From: Bacteroidia bacterium
GTDB taxonomy: Bacteria > Bacteroidota > Bacteroidia > Flavobacteriales > Flavobacteriaceae
Direction: 5' to 3'
Length of the DNA: 64,000 nucleotides
Assembly (NCBI GenBank): GCA_030430535.1
Contig: JAUIKY010000008.1
Span: 34,563 to 98,562, forward strand
Shown: positions 44,813 through 54,037 of the stretch, piece by piece
Numbering within the stretch: position 1 is the first letter of the stretch
Layout of the letters: every line of letters starts with the position of its first letter
The notes under the pieces: generated by a model
The model's database searches: none
What the model saw: only the letters and a program-made list of their open reading frames with translations
What the model was told of the DNA's origin: nothing
Translations under genes and position numbers: made by a program

Positions 44813-45848
44813 ACTTTACACAGACATATCATTTTTAACCGAAGCCAACAGAAGGAAAGTTTTTCCTTTGTTATTTGATTTATGGTATGTAAAAAATGAG
44901 GGTTTGTTTGAATATTACCAGTTGGTCGATTCAATAGAAGAATCTGATATTGTGGTATTTCCAATAGACTATTCAGCGTTTTATAAACACCCAAAAGCTT
45001 TCTTGAAACTGAATAAAGAAGCGAAAAAACACAAAAAGCCTGTTTGGCTCTATACAGCTGGCGATTTTGGTTTCACTGTTCATATTTCCAATAGCTATAA
45101 TTTTAGGTTGGGAGGCTTTCACTCAAAATTAAATGAGCAATCGTTTATACTGCCTTCATTTATCAACGACCCTTATGAAGAGGTTTTAAATAGGTCATTT
45201 TCACCGATTATAAAAGAAGAGAAGCCCAGCATTGGCTTTGTGGGTCACGCTCAAGGCGGAATTATTAAATACATCAAATCCTATTTAAGCCATTTAAAAT
45301 TAAAACTGAAGTTTTTCATAAAATCCACATATTTCGATAAACAGAAATTTTACCCCTCAGGAATAAGGCGAGCCCAATATCTTAATACATTAAAACGTAG
45401 CGAAAATTTAGAAACCCATTTCATTTTCAGGAATACGTACCGCGCTGGAGCCAAAGACCAAAGGACTAAAGCGCAAACAACAGCGGAATTCTACAACAAT
45501 ATCTTTGACACTCTATACACGTTTTGTATTCGAGGAGTTGGTAATTTTTCAGTTCGGTTTTATGAGACATTGGCCGTAGGGCGTATTCCTATTTTATTGA
45601 ACACCGATTGCCGGTTGCCGTTATCGAATCTTATCGATTGGAACAAACATGCGATTATTATTGACCCATTGAGCAAAACGAGCTTGGAGCAACAAATTCT
45701 TAAATTTCATAAATCTAAAAGCAATCAGGAAATAGCAGATATCCAAAAACGAAACAGGCAGCTTTGGGAAACACATTTAAGGCGGCATAGCTATTTTTTA
45801 AAAGTACATGATATATTTGTTGAGCAATTAAAACCGAAACATGGCTAA
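44805..45848 (+). CDS. Exostosin-like glycosyltransferase (GT47-like)
   Basis: This 347-residue protein resembles the exostosin/GT47 family known from heparan sulfate polymerases and plant wall enzymes. The clearest signature is FCIRGVGNFSVRFYETLAVG at about 242-261, directly followed by RIPILLNTDCRLPLSN. It matches the family pattern of a Gly, then S-x-R-F-x-E, then G-x-I-P. The N-terminal half includes IVVFPIDYSAFY and SIGFVGHAQGG. Bacterial members are scattered in capsule loci. Substrates are unknown. It overlaps neighbours on both sides. Confidence 0.82.
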   Translation: MLKLYTDISFLTEANRRKVFPLLFDLWYVKNEGLFEYYQLVDSIEESDIVVFPIDYSAFYKHPKAFLKLNKEAKKHKKPVWLYTAGDFGFTVHISNSYNFRLGGFHSKLNEQSFILPSFINDPYEEVLNRSFSPIIKEEKPSIGFVGHAQGGIIKYIKSYLSHLKLKLKFFIKSTYFDKQKFYPSGIRRAQYLNTLKRSENLETHFIFRNTYRAGAKDQRTKAQTTAEFYNNIFDTLYTFCIRGVGNFSVRFYETLAVGRIPILLNTDCRLPLSNLIDWNKHAIIIDPLSKTSLEQQILKFHKSKSNQEIADIQKRNRQLWETHLRRHSYFLKVHDIFVEQLKPKHG

Positions 45849-46824
45849 ACCGTTTTCACTTATCGTCTGTACTTATATGAGGCCCGAACCTCTGATGAAA
45901 TTACTCATGTCGGTAAAAACACAAACCTTATACCCTGATGAAATATTAATTATAGACGGTTCAACCAATAATGAGACCAAGCAGGCTTTAAAGGAAAACA
46001 ATTTTGAAAACCTTAAATATTTTAAAGTAGAAGCGCACCACAGAGGCTTGACAAAGCAACGGAATTACGGAATAAAAAATGTATCCGATGATTCAGAAAT
46101 AGTATGCTTTTTGGATGACGATACGGTTTTAGAAAAGCATTATTTCGAAAACCTGATTGGAACTTATGATAAAAAGAAAGATGCTTTGGGTGTTGGTGGC
46201 TATATTATTAATGAGGTAAAATGGGAAAAAGCAGATATACAATCGAATCCTAAAAAGTTTTATTTTGATGGCTGGATGCGCGATGAGCCTTTTCGTTTTC
46301 GCCTTAGGAAGAAATTAGGTTTGTTGCCCAATGTGGCACCAGGTTTTTCGCCACTTTTTTCGCATGCCAGAAGTATTGGTTTTTTGCCACCAACAGGCAA
46401 GATTTACGACGCCGAGTTGCTGATGGGAGGGGTGTCATCGTTTAAAAAAGATGTATTTAAAACACATTTATTTTCTACTTTTTTTGAGGGTTATGGTTTG
46501 TATGAAGATGCCGATTTTTCTATTCGGGTGGCCAAAACAGGTCCGTTATTTGTGAATACTTCAGCACAACTAAGTCATTTTCATGAGGGGTCGGGCAGAC
46601 CAAACCAATACAAATACGGCAAAATGGTGGTAAGAAATGGCTACCATATTTGGCGAACTAAAGTTACCAAACCATCATTCAAAGTAAAATTAAAATGGCA
46701 TGCCATTACTTTATTGCTAATATTGATTAGATTTAGCAATGTATTTACAACAGCCCAGAAAAAAGAAGCATTTACAGAAACTTTGGGTAGGACTGTAGGC
46801 TGGTTTAGAGTGTTGGTGGCTTAA
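45841..46824 (+). CDS. GT2 glycosyltransferase
   Basis: This 327-residue enzyme contains FSLIVCTYMRPEPLMKLL, ILIIDGSTNNETKQAL, HRGLTKQRNYGIKNV and the metal-binding VCFLDDDTVLEKHYF. GYGLYEDADFSIRVAKTG follows. A hydrophobic helix near the C-terminus (HAITLLLILIRF) suggests membrane association. It overlaps the exostosin-like gene by eight bases. Confidence 0.9.
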   Translation: MAKPFSLIVCTYMRPEPLMKLLMSVKTQTLYPDEILIIDGSTNNETKQALKENNFENLKYFKVEAHHRGLTKQRNYGIKNVSDDSEIVCFLDDDTVLEKHYFENLIGTYDKKKDALGVGGYIINEVKWEKADIQSNPKKFYFDGWMRDEPFRFRLRKKLGLLPNVAPGFSPLFSHARSIGFLPPTGKIYDAELLMGGVSSFKKDVFKTHLFSTFFEGYGLYEDADFSIRVAKTGPLFVNTSAQLSHFHEGSGRPNQYKYGKMVVRNGYHIWRTKVTKPSFKVKLKWHAITLLLILIRFSNVFTTAQKKEAFTETLGRTVGWFRVLVA

Positions 46825-46833
46825 AATAATACT

Positions 46834-47763
46834 ATGCAAGAGAACGTAATTCATCCAGATACCCATTCAAGACTAATAAAAGTTACCGAGGATTTTTTTC
46901 ACTTTGAAGACGAATCCACCCTTCCGGTTTTTAATGGGATTCCTATTTTATTCGGCAAAGACTCGATATTCAATGCAGACGATATCTACCAATCTAAAAC
47001 AACCACACAGAATAAGAAACACGCCGATAGAAGCAATTTAAAAAATTATATTAGAAGAGAGTTACTGCCATCATTGAACAAGGATTTTAAAATGGATGAG
47101 CGTTACACCGAAATTTCCAAAATGCTAGAACCCAATAGTAAAATGTTGGTTCTTGGAGTAGGTGAAAAAAGTGATTATTATCGAAAAAGATTCCCAAATT
47201 GCGAGGTTATAACTTCTGATGTGCACAATCAATTTAACCCAGATTATATTTTTGATGGGCACTTTATTCCTTTTTCAGACAGTACTTTCGATATGGTTTT
47301 GGCTGCACAAGTTATTGAGCATACCATCAATCCGTGGATGTTTTGTTCGGAAATACAACGGGTAACAAAAGCCGGTGGGATAATTCAAATTGAGGCCCCG
47401 CACAATTTTCCTTATCATGCCGAACCTTATGATTTTTTTAGGTTCACATACACAGGGTTAAGAAGTTTATTTCCAAAGTGCGAGGTCTTAAAAACAGGGG
47501 TAACCGAGGGCAGCGCATCTTTGGTTGCTGTGGCTATTTCTAACTACTTTGTAAACTTAAGTTCAAAAAGGTTGTTGAGGAGCGCACTTCTATTAATTAC
47601 CCGATTATTATTCGGATGGTTAAAATATTTGGATAAAGTCAAATCGAAACTCACAAAAAGAGCGGTGTCTATGCCCATTGGCTATGCTTTTACGTTCAAA
47701 AAGGACAATAAAAAAAGAAGCCCAAAAGACATGCTGGAAGTATTTTACGCTTTAAAAAAATGA
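46834..47763 (+). CDS. Class I SAM-dependent methyltransferase
   Basis: This 309-residue protein has a short N-terminal domain (LIKVTEDFFHFEDESTLPVF) like the Trm112/YcaR fold that often precedes sugar methyltransferases. The SAM-binding region is degenerate (KMLVLGVGEKSDYYRKRF), followed by VITSDVHNQFNPDYIFDGHF and the clear FDMVLAAQVIEHTINPWMF. Its stop overlaps the next start by four bases. It is a third methyltransferase for the locus. Confidence 0.84.
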   Translation: MQENVIHPDTHSRLIKVTEDFFHFEDESTLPVFNGIPILFGKDSIFNADDIYQSKTTTQNKKHADRSNLKNYIRRELLPSLNKDFKMDERYTEISKMLEPNSKMLVLGVGEKSDYYRKRFPNCEVITSDVHNQFNPDYIFDGHFIPFSDSTFDMVLAAQVIEHTINPWMFCSEIQRVTKAGGIIQIEAPHNFPYHAEPYDFFRFTYTGLRSLFPKCEVLKTGVTEGSASLVAVAISNYFVNLSSKRLLRSALLLITRLLFGWLKYLDKVKSKLTKRAVSMPIGYAFTFKKDNKKRSPKDMLEVFYALKK

Positions 47764-48878
47764 CATTCCTAATCATCACACACGTTCAACACCAATTAAA
47801 AGCCAATGATATTTCGGCTTATGCTCCTTATGTGCGTGAAATGAACTTGTGGTTAAAACATGTAGATGAAGTCGTTTTAGTCGCCCCAAAAAGCCTTTCG
47901 GAGAAAACAGCTATTGATTTAAGCTATAACCACCATAATATTGAGTTTAATCAAATTCCTTCAATAGAGTTTACAAGCTTTAAAAAGGCATTAAATTCTT
48001 TGCTTAAATTGCCTAAAATTTTAAGCACTATTTACAAAGCTTGTAAAAAGGCCGACCACATTCACCTGCGTTGTCCCGGAAATATTGGTTTGTTGGGCTG
48101 TTTAGTGCAAATCTTTTTTCCTAAGAAAATTAAAACGGCAAAATACGCTGGTAATTGGGACCCAAAAGCAAAACAGCCGGTAAGTTATAACATTCAAAAA
48201 TGGTTGCTGTCAAATACGTTTTTAACAAAAAATATGACGGTGCTGGTTTATGGACGTTGGGAAAATCAGACTAAAAATATCAAGTCGTTTTTTACGGCCA
48301 CATTCAGCAATGATGAAATTGAACCGGTTAAAGTCCGTAACTATTCAGAAGCATTACAATTTGTTTTTGTTGGGACTTTAGTTGAAGGTAAGCGTCCGCT
48401 GTTGGCCATTCAAATCGTTGAGCGTCTTTATAAAAACGGAAGGAAAGTCAGTTTGGATATTTACGGCGATGGTGTTTTAAGAAGCGAATTGGAAGATTAC
48501 GTAAAAGCTAACAACTTAAGTCAGATTATTCGATTCCACGGAAATCGGGAAAAACAAGAGATAAAGCAAGTCTTAAAGAACGCTCATTTTTTAATTTTGC
48601 CATCAAAGTCTGAAGGTTGGCCCAAAGCCATTGCTGAGGCCATGTTTTTTGGAACTATTCCTGTGGCGACCTCGGTTTCCTGTATTCCGGATATGCTCGA
48701 TTTTGGAGCACGGGGTATTTTAATTGCCCCCGATTTGGAAGCAGCTATAACTGAAATTGAAAAATATTTAGCAGATACTAATCGATTAGAAAACATGTCG
48801 CAAGACGCAGCGAAATGGTCGCAAACCTTTATCTTAGACAAATTTGAAACAGAAATTGTTAAACTTTTAAAACCCTAA
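47760..48878 (+). CDS. Family 4-like glycosyltransferase
   Basis: This 372-residue GT-B enzyme has HIHLRCPGNIGLLGCLVQ in the N-terminal domain. The donor domain holds LQFVFVGTLVEGKRPLLAIQ, VSLDIYGDGVLRSELEDY, IRFHGNREKQEIKQVL and FLILPSKSEGWPKAIAEAM (EX7E). It abuts the next family 4 gene (one shared base), which is consistent with translational coupling. Confidence 0.9.
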   Translation: MTFLIITHVQHQLKANDISAYAPYVREMNLWLKHVDEVVLVAPKSLSEKTAIDLSYNHHNIEFNQIPSIEFTSFKKALNSLLKLPKILSTIYKACKKADHIHLRCPGNIGLLGCLVQIFFPKKIKTAKYAGNWDPKAKQPVSYNIQKWLLSNTFLTKNMTVLVYGRWENQTKNIKSFFTATFSNDEIEPVKVRNYSEALQFVFVGTLVEGKRPLLAIQIVERLYKNGRKVSLDIYGDGVLRSELEDYVKANNLSQIIRFHGNREKQEIKQVLKNAHFLILPSKSEGWPKAIAEAMFFGTIPVATSVSCIPDMLDFGARGILIAPDLEAAITEIEKYLADTNRLENMSQDAAKWSQTFILDKFETEIVKLLKP

Positions 48879-49954
48879 TGCGCGTATTACAACTCATAGA
48901 TTCTTTGGAAGTCGGAGGGGCAGAACGTGTAGCTGTAAATTTAGCAAATGCATTGGTTGCCGGAGTTGAGAAATCCTTTTTATGTGCCACGCGAAAAGAA
49001 GGAATCTTAAAAGAAAGTGTATTGCCCGAAGTCGGTTATTTATTTCTGAAAAAAAAGAAAACCATCGATTTTAAAGCAACCCAAAAGCTGAGTAAGTTTA
49101 TTAAAAAGCATGATATTCAGATTATTCATGCGCATTCTACCTCATTTTTTCTGGCTACTGTTGTTAAGTTTTTAAACCCCAAAATAAGGGTGATTTGGCA
49201 TGACCATTATGGCAATAGCGAATTTTTGGATAAACGAGATGCAGGGGTTTTAAAATGGTGCTCAAAATATTTTGTCCACACGTTTAGCGTGAACCGACCG
49301 TTGGAGGATTGGGCCAAACAAACCTTGAAGCTCAAAAATGTATCTTATTTGCCTAATTTCGCTGTGGCGGATAACAAATTGAAACAAACTCAATTAAAAG
49401 GTAAAGATGGCAAACGAGTTATATGTTTAGCAAATTTAAGGCCACAAAAAGACCATATTACATTGTTGAAAGCCTTTTCGGAAGTCGTGAAATCCCACCC
49501 TGAATGGACTTTGCATTGCGTGGGGAAGGATTTTAATGACGTATATTCAAATTCCGTTCAGCAAAAAATAAGAGACTATGGGTTGGACAATTCTGTGTTT
49601 TTCTACGGAAGCAGGCCTGATGTATTTAACGTTTTGAGTCAATGTGAAATTGGGGTGTTGTCATCAAAATCAGAAGGCTTACCCATTGCCTTGTTGGAAT
49701 ACGGTTTAGCTAAATTAACAGTAATTGCCACTAAGGTGGGTGAGTGTAAAACTGTTATTTCGAACAACGAAAACGGGATGTTGGTTCCACCGGAATCTGC
49801 TTCAAAATTAACAAAAGCCTTACATTTATGCATTCAGGATGAGGAATTACGACATGTTTTTGCGGCTCGATTCAATAAGCATGTTGAATCCCATTATTCT
49901 GAAAAGGCGCAAATTCAAACGGTTTTAAACACCTATAAAAACTGCATTAAATAG
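48878..49954 (+). CDS. Family 4-like glycosyltransferase
   Basis: This 358-residue enzyme opens with LQLIDSLEVGGAERVAVNL, the classic acceptor-domain motif, then IIHAHSTSFFLA and VIWHDHYGNSEF. The donor domain includes RVICLANLRPQKDHITLLKA, WTLHCVGKDFND, VFFYGSRPDVFNVL and GVLSSKSEGLPIALLEYGLA. It is followed after two bases by the Wzy/WaaL-like gene. Confidence 0.92.
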   Translation: MRVLQLIDSLEVGGAERVAVNLANALVAGVEKSFLCATRKEGILKESVLPEVGYLFLKKKKTIDFKATQKLSKFIKKHDIQIIHAHSTSFFLATVVKFLNPKIRVIWHDHYGNSEFLDKRDAGVLKWCSKYFVHTFSVNRPLEDWAKQTLKLKNVSYLPNFAVADNKLKQTQLKGKDGKRVICLANLRPQKDHITLLKAFSEVVKSHPEWTLHCVGKDFNDVYSNSVQQKIRDYGLDNSVFFYGSRPDVFNVLSQCEIGVLSSKSEGLPIALLEYGLAKLTVIATKVGECKTVISNNENGMLVPPESASKLTKALHLCIQDEELRHVFAARFNKHVESHYSEKAQIQTVLNTYKNCIK

Positions 49955-49956
49955 CA

Positions 49957-51318
49957 TTGAAAAACATAAACTATATAAAATCCATTTTGCTCCATATTCT
50001 CATAGGGGTTGGTGTCTACAATGTTAAATTGTTATCGAAAATCTATTTATTGGGTATTCTTATTTATTTTACCCATCAAATTTTTAAGGTAAAACCGTCG
50101 CAACGGGTTGTTGCTATTCTATCAGCTTGTAGTTACGTGGTTGGGGCAGAGGTGTTTTTAAGAATGACAGGCGGCAGTTTGCTATATGAAGCCTCAAAAT
50201 ATATGGTCATTCTGTTTGCTTTAATGGGGGTTTTTACCATTAAAATGCGCAAGCAACCCATTCCGTATATTTTATATATTCTGTTGCTCATCCCCGGGAT
50301 ATTGGTAGCAGGTTTTAATATGACCTCACAAACTAATATCAGGACGGCTATTGCTTTTAATTTAAGTGGGCCAGTGTGTTTGGGCATCGTATCTATTTTT
50401 TGTTATAAACGAAAAATAAGTTACCAAAATATTCATAAGGTGTTGCTGTATATGGCTTTGCCTTTGGTGTCCACAGCGGCTTATTTATTTGTTTTTACAC
50501 CAGATATTCGGGAAACGATTACGGGGACGGGTTCCAATTATGCGGCCTCCGGTGGATTTGGCCCCAATCAAGTCGCTACGGTATTGGGCTTGGGCATGTT
50601 TGTTTTTGCTGCTCGTTTTTTTATGCTGTCGCCATCATTATTTCTTAAAATTGTCAATGGGTTTTTATTGGCGGTTATGAGTTTTCGGGCTATTGTAACC
50701 TTTAGCCGGGGAGGGGTAATTACAGCGTTGATTATGATTGCAGCTTTTGTTTACTTTTATTTTGTTAAAGTGAATACTAAGGCTAAATTCAGAATTAGCC
50801 GAACGGTTTTCATCGTTATAGGTTTGGGTATGATGATATGGGCTTACTCGTCTTTACAAACAGGTGGACTCATAGAAAACCGATATGCCAATGAGGATGC
50901 ATTAGGGCGAGAAAAGGCTGATATAACTACGGGACGTTCCGATTTGATTTCGTTTGAACTGGAAGAATTTTTTAAAAACCCGGTTTTAGGTGTGGGTGTT
51001 GGAAAGATAAAGGAACTCAGGCTAAAGGAAGAAGGGCTTTTGGCAGCTTCGCACAACGAAATGAGCCGAATTTTATCCGAACATGGTCTTTTTGGACTAA
51101 CCGCGTTGTTAATCCTACTGTTTGCACCTTTGTTTATCCGATTAAAAAACAAATCGAATATCTTTTTCTATTCCTGTTATTTTTTCTGGTTTTTAACCAT
51201 AAACCATTCTTCGATGCGTATTGCCGCACCTGCATTTGTGTACGGACTATGCTTGTTGCAAATTCAATATCAAAACAAAAAAGTTGCAACACCATTAAAA
51301 AAGCCATTAAAGGCTTAA
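49957..51318 (+). CDS. O-antigen ligase/polymerase-like membrane protein, TTG start
   Basis: This 453-residue protein has about ten to twelve hydrophobic helices and a periplasmic loop carrying the Wzy_C pattern. FSRGGVITALIMIAAF is followed by TGRSDLISFELEEFFKNPVLG and SHNEMSRILSEHGLFGLTAL. The family includes both Wzy polymerases and WaaL ligases, which cannot be separated by eye. The start is TTG at 49957, two bases after the previous stop. Given the ABC exporter in the locus, either polymerisation or attachment of the chain to a lipid is possible. Confidence 0.87.
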   Translation: MKNINYIKSILLHILIGVGVYNVKLLSKIYLLGILIYFTHQIFKVKPSQRVVAILSACSYVVGAEVFLRMTGGSLLYEASKYMVILFALMGVFTIKMRKQPIPYILYILLLIPGILVAGFNMTSQTNIRTAIAFNLSGPVCLGIVSIFCYKRKISYQNIHKVLLYMALPLVSTAAYLFVFTPDIRETITGTGSNYAASGGFGPNQVATVLGLGMFVFAARFFMLSPSLFLKIVNGFLLAVMSFRAIVTFSRGGVITALIMIAAFVYFYFVKVNTKAKFRISRTVFIVIGLGMMIWAYSSLQTGGLIENRYANEDALGREKADITTGRSDLISFELEEFFKNPVLGVGVGKIKELRLKEEGLLAASHNEMSRILSEHGLFGLTALLILLFAPLFIRLKNKSNIFFYSCYFFWFLTINHSSMRIAAPAFVYGLCLLQIQYQNKKVATPLKKPLKA

Positions 51319-51429
51319 CAAACATTAAAGTAATAAGAATATTCCCTGCTTATTTACTAATACAGTGGAAAATTAAAGCTAAATTAAATTTACTTAGTAT
51401 CTTTAACATCCTCAAGTCAATCTTCAGGA

Positions 51430-52821
51430 ATGCCTAAAAACAGTATCCATTTTAATATATCTGAACGTAAAATCCTTTTGCGTGTTTTAGATATTGTTTC
51501 AATACTAGCGGTTCTGTATTTTGTGGGCAACACGTTCCATTTCGATTATTTTACCATCACAAAGGAAAACTGGAGATGGGTATTTGTATTGGTTTTATAC
51601 ATTTCTGTTTTTGGGACTATTTTTGAGCTTTATGATCTTCAGAAGTCCAGCAGACTTGAAAAAATTTCCACTAGCATCGTATTTACGGTGTCAACAACCG
51701 TCCTGTTTTATTTTCTAACACCGTTTTTTACTCCGGTGTTGCCCGATAACCGTTTGCAGATTTTGTTTTTCTATTTCTCCATTTTAGTGGCGCTGTTTTT
51801 ATGGCGATGGGCTTATATTTCATTCATCGTATCGCCGCGGTTCTATAAACGGGTACTGATTATTGGTGAAACCTCGAACATTGAAACCATTTTTGAAACC
51901 TTTAAAACAGCCGACCCTAATTACAAGATTGTAGGTTTTGTAAATTGCGAAAAAACTAATAAAGCTACCTTACGGTTCAATGCCATTCCAGAATACAGTC
52001 CGAAACAGATTAGGGAGGTGATTGAAAAAGAAACACTTTCTGAAATTGTGGTGGCCAGCTACAGCACCGAAAATATCACTTCCGAAATTTATTATACGCT
52101 TATAAAACTGTTGGAGGAAGGTTTCCCGATTAATGAATATACACAAGTTTATGAAGACCTTACGCAGCGTGTTCCGGTGCAATTTGTGGGCAAAGATTTT
52201 TATAAGTATTTCCCTTTCAGTAGAAACAACCAAAATAAACTATACCTTTTTTTTCATCGTTTATCCGATGTTTTAGTCTCGGTTTTAGGTATAATAATTG
52301 GTTTAGTATTGTTACCATTAATAATAATTGGTAATTTTTTGGGAAACCGAGGGCCGCTTCTTTATACTCAAGAAAGGGTTGGTAAAAATGGTAAAGTGTT
52401 TAAAATTATTAAGTTCCGAACTATGGTGAAAAATGCCGAGCAAGACGGAGCGGTGTGGTCCACAAAAGGCGATGCCCGAATTACACCTTTTGGCAAGTTT
52501 TTAAGACATTCTAGGTTGGATGAAATCCCTCAATTTATCAATATTTTAAAAGGTGAAATGAGTTTGATAGGTCCACGTCCCGAGCGTCCTTTTTTTGTTA
52601 AAGAATTATCGCGAATGTTGCCGTTTTATGAAACGCGCCATATGGTAAAACCAGGATTGACTGGTTGGGCACAGGTAAAAACACGGTATGGCTCGTCGGT
52701 TGATGATAGTTTGTTGAAGCTTCAATACGACCTATATTACATAAAACATCGCGGCTTTTTTCTAGACACCAATATTTTGGTAAAAACTTTGAGTACCGTG
52801 ATTTTCTTTCGGGGACAGTGA
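51430..52821 (+). CDS. WcaJ-type polyprenyl phosphoglycosyl transferase
   Basis: This 463-residue enzyme starts glycan synthesis by moving a sugar phosphate from a nucleotide sugar onto undecaprenyl phosphate. Four hydrophobic helices lie within the first about 120 residues, followed by a Rossmann-like CoA-binding type domain (RVLIIGETSNIETIFE). The catalytic domain after a membrane hairpin near 280-305 includes YTQERVGKNGKVFKIIKFRT, LRHSRLDEIPQFINIL and MSLIGPRPERPFFV, followed by KPGLTGWAQV. It is the last gene of the locus. The gap before it (51319-51429) has only a weak TATCTTTA element. Confidence 0.95.
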   Translation: MPKNSIHFNISERKILLRVLDIVSILAVLYFVGNTFHFDYFTITKENWRWVFVLVLYISVFGTIFELYDLQKSSRLEKISTSIVFTVSTTVLFYFLTPFFTPVLPDNRLQILFFYFSILVALFLWRWAYISFIVSPRFYKRVLIIGETSNIETIFETFKTADPNYKIVGFVNCEKTNKATLRFNAIPEYSPKQIREVIEKETLSEIVVASYSTENITSEIYYTLIKLLEEGFPINEYTQVYEDLTQRVPVQFVGKDFYKYFPFSRNNQNKLYLFFHRLSDVLVSVLGIIIGLVLLPLIIIGNFLGNRGPLLYTQERVGKNGKVFKIIKFRTMVKNAEQDGAVWSTKGDARITPFGKFLRHSRLDEIPQFINILKGEMSLIGPRPERPFFVKELSRMLPFYETRHMVKPGLTGWAQVKTRYGSSVDDSLLKLQYDLYYIKHRGFFLDTNILVKTLSTVIFFRGQ

Positions 52822-52855
52822 TTCAGTTTTCAGTAAGCAGTCTTCAGTCACAGTA
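52810..52855. repeat. Short CAGT-spaced repeat after the locus
   Basis: The CAGT motif recurs six times between 52815 and 52854 (ACAGTG, TTCAGT, TTCAGT, GCAGT, TTCAGT, ACAGT), spaced by three to seven bases. It lies between the convergent WcaJ-like and DUF4105 genes, where no clear hairpin terminator was found. Confidence 0.5.
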
Positions 52856-52870
52856 ATTACAACGGGATGA

Positions 52871-54037
52871 TTAAAGCTTTTTCACCAAAAACAAATACCG
52901 AACAAAAAGTGCCAATAGCAACGGAATTAACCCGATAGCAAATACTTGTACGCCAATAATCCAATGTAGGGTTAATAGACAAAGCAGAATAATTAACAGT
53001 TTCACGTATTTTTTAAACCAAGCGCTCACTTGTACTTTGAGCAGTTGCCCAATCATAAAAATATTAAGCGCAAAGGCCCAAAGCAGATTGTAATTTTGGT
53101 GGGTGCCTAAATGGTCGGTAGCAAACCAGAGCAGTAAAATTAGAATGCCAATAATTCCCGTCATGCTAAATAGAGCAATGTCCAACCATTTACTTCGGGT
53201 GTTGTTTGTATAATCCTTGTATGTTATATAAATGATGAAAAGTCCTATGATTCCTAAAATAAACAACGGACTCGTTAAAAAATTGTTGGGCTGGTTTAGC
53301 TCCTTTTTTGTATAAATTACCCGGCTTTCTTTTACCAAAGGTGTATTACTGTTTTTAATTGTAGCATTACCAAAAAAAACGTAGATGTTTTCAGGTAGAA
53401 ACATGTGTTGTTCGGCGGTTGCCATTCTATCAATTACCGAGCCCAATGCCACATCTATGCCCAAGCTTCCCCAAGAATTTCGATTTAAATTATTTTGGAT
53501 TAGCGTTCTAAAAGTAGCTTCTTGATAATTTTTTGGAGGATAAAAAGTAATGGAATCGTTTAGAGCCACATTGGCTACATCTTTAATCTTGGTGGCACAA
53601 TTATCAAAAAAGAAATCGTAAAGATACTTTCGGTTTTCGGGCTTGTAGTTGTTTATCAAATAGTCGTACAACCGTTGTTTTTCAGTCTGATTGAGATTTA
53701 AAACCTGTTCTTTTACTGTGCGGTTGTAGTAATTGTAAATCTGATAAAACCGGTTAAAATCGGTTTTGCTGATTAAATAATGCAGTTTACCTTGTGCAAA
53801 TTTTAAATAGAAATTTGGGGCGTCAAAATCGTATTCGCCGTAGCCATAAACCACATCGATTCCTTTTATGCGATCTTTAATTCTGAAGGCGCTATGGCCA
53901 AAAGCATCGTTAAGCGAGGTGCCTGGGCCAACGGTTAACACACTAATTTCGGCACTATCAGAGAGTTGGTTTTGCTGTGCGATTGCAGCTATGGAAATAA
54001 AAACGTATGATAAAAATAGTAGTGTTTTTTTCATCAT
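52871..54037 (-). CDS. DUF4105 family membrane protein with signal peptide
   Basis: This 388-residue protein starts with a signal peptide ending AAIAQQ. The N-terminal periplasmic part carries the DUF4105 (Lnb-like) signatures LSVLTVGPGTSLNDAFGHSA, DVVYGYGEYDF and FFFDNCATKIKD. The conserved H and C could form a catalytic pair, as proposed for related lipoprotein N-acyltransferase enzymes. The C-terminal half has about four hydrophobic helices. It overlaps the PorV/PorQ-like gene by four bases. Confidence 0.85.
   Translation of the reverse strand: MMKKTLLFLSYVFISIAAIAQQNQLSDSAEISVLTVGPGTSLNDAFGHSAFRIKDRIKGIDVVYGYGEYDFDAPNFYLKFAQGKLHYLISKTDFNRFYQIYNYYNRTVKEQVLNLNQTEKQRLYDYLINNYKPENRKYLYDFFFDNCATKIKDVANVALNDSITFYPPKNYQEATFRTLIQNNLNRNSWGSLGIDVALGSVIDRMATAEQHMFLPENIYVFFGNATIKNSNTPLVKESRVIYTKKELNQPNNFLTSPLFILGIIGLFIIYITYKDYTNNTRSKWLDIALFSMTGIIGILILLLWFATDHLGTHQNYNLLWAFALNIFMIGQLLKVQVSAWFKKYVKLLIILLCLLTLHWIIGVQVFAIGLIPLLLALFVRYLFLVKKL

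Noticed and set aside
51249..51437. Small plus-strand frame bridging the Wzy-like and WcaJ-like genes
   Set aside because: It overlaps the end of the first gene in another frame, is Lys/Ile-rich and has no domain or likely start signal.
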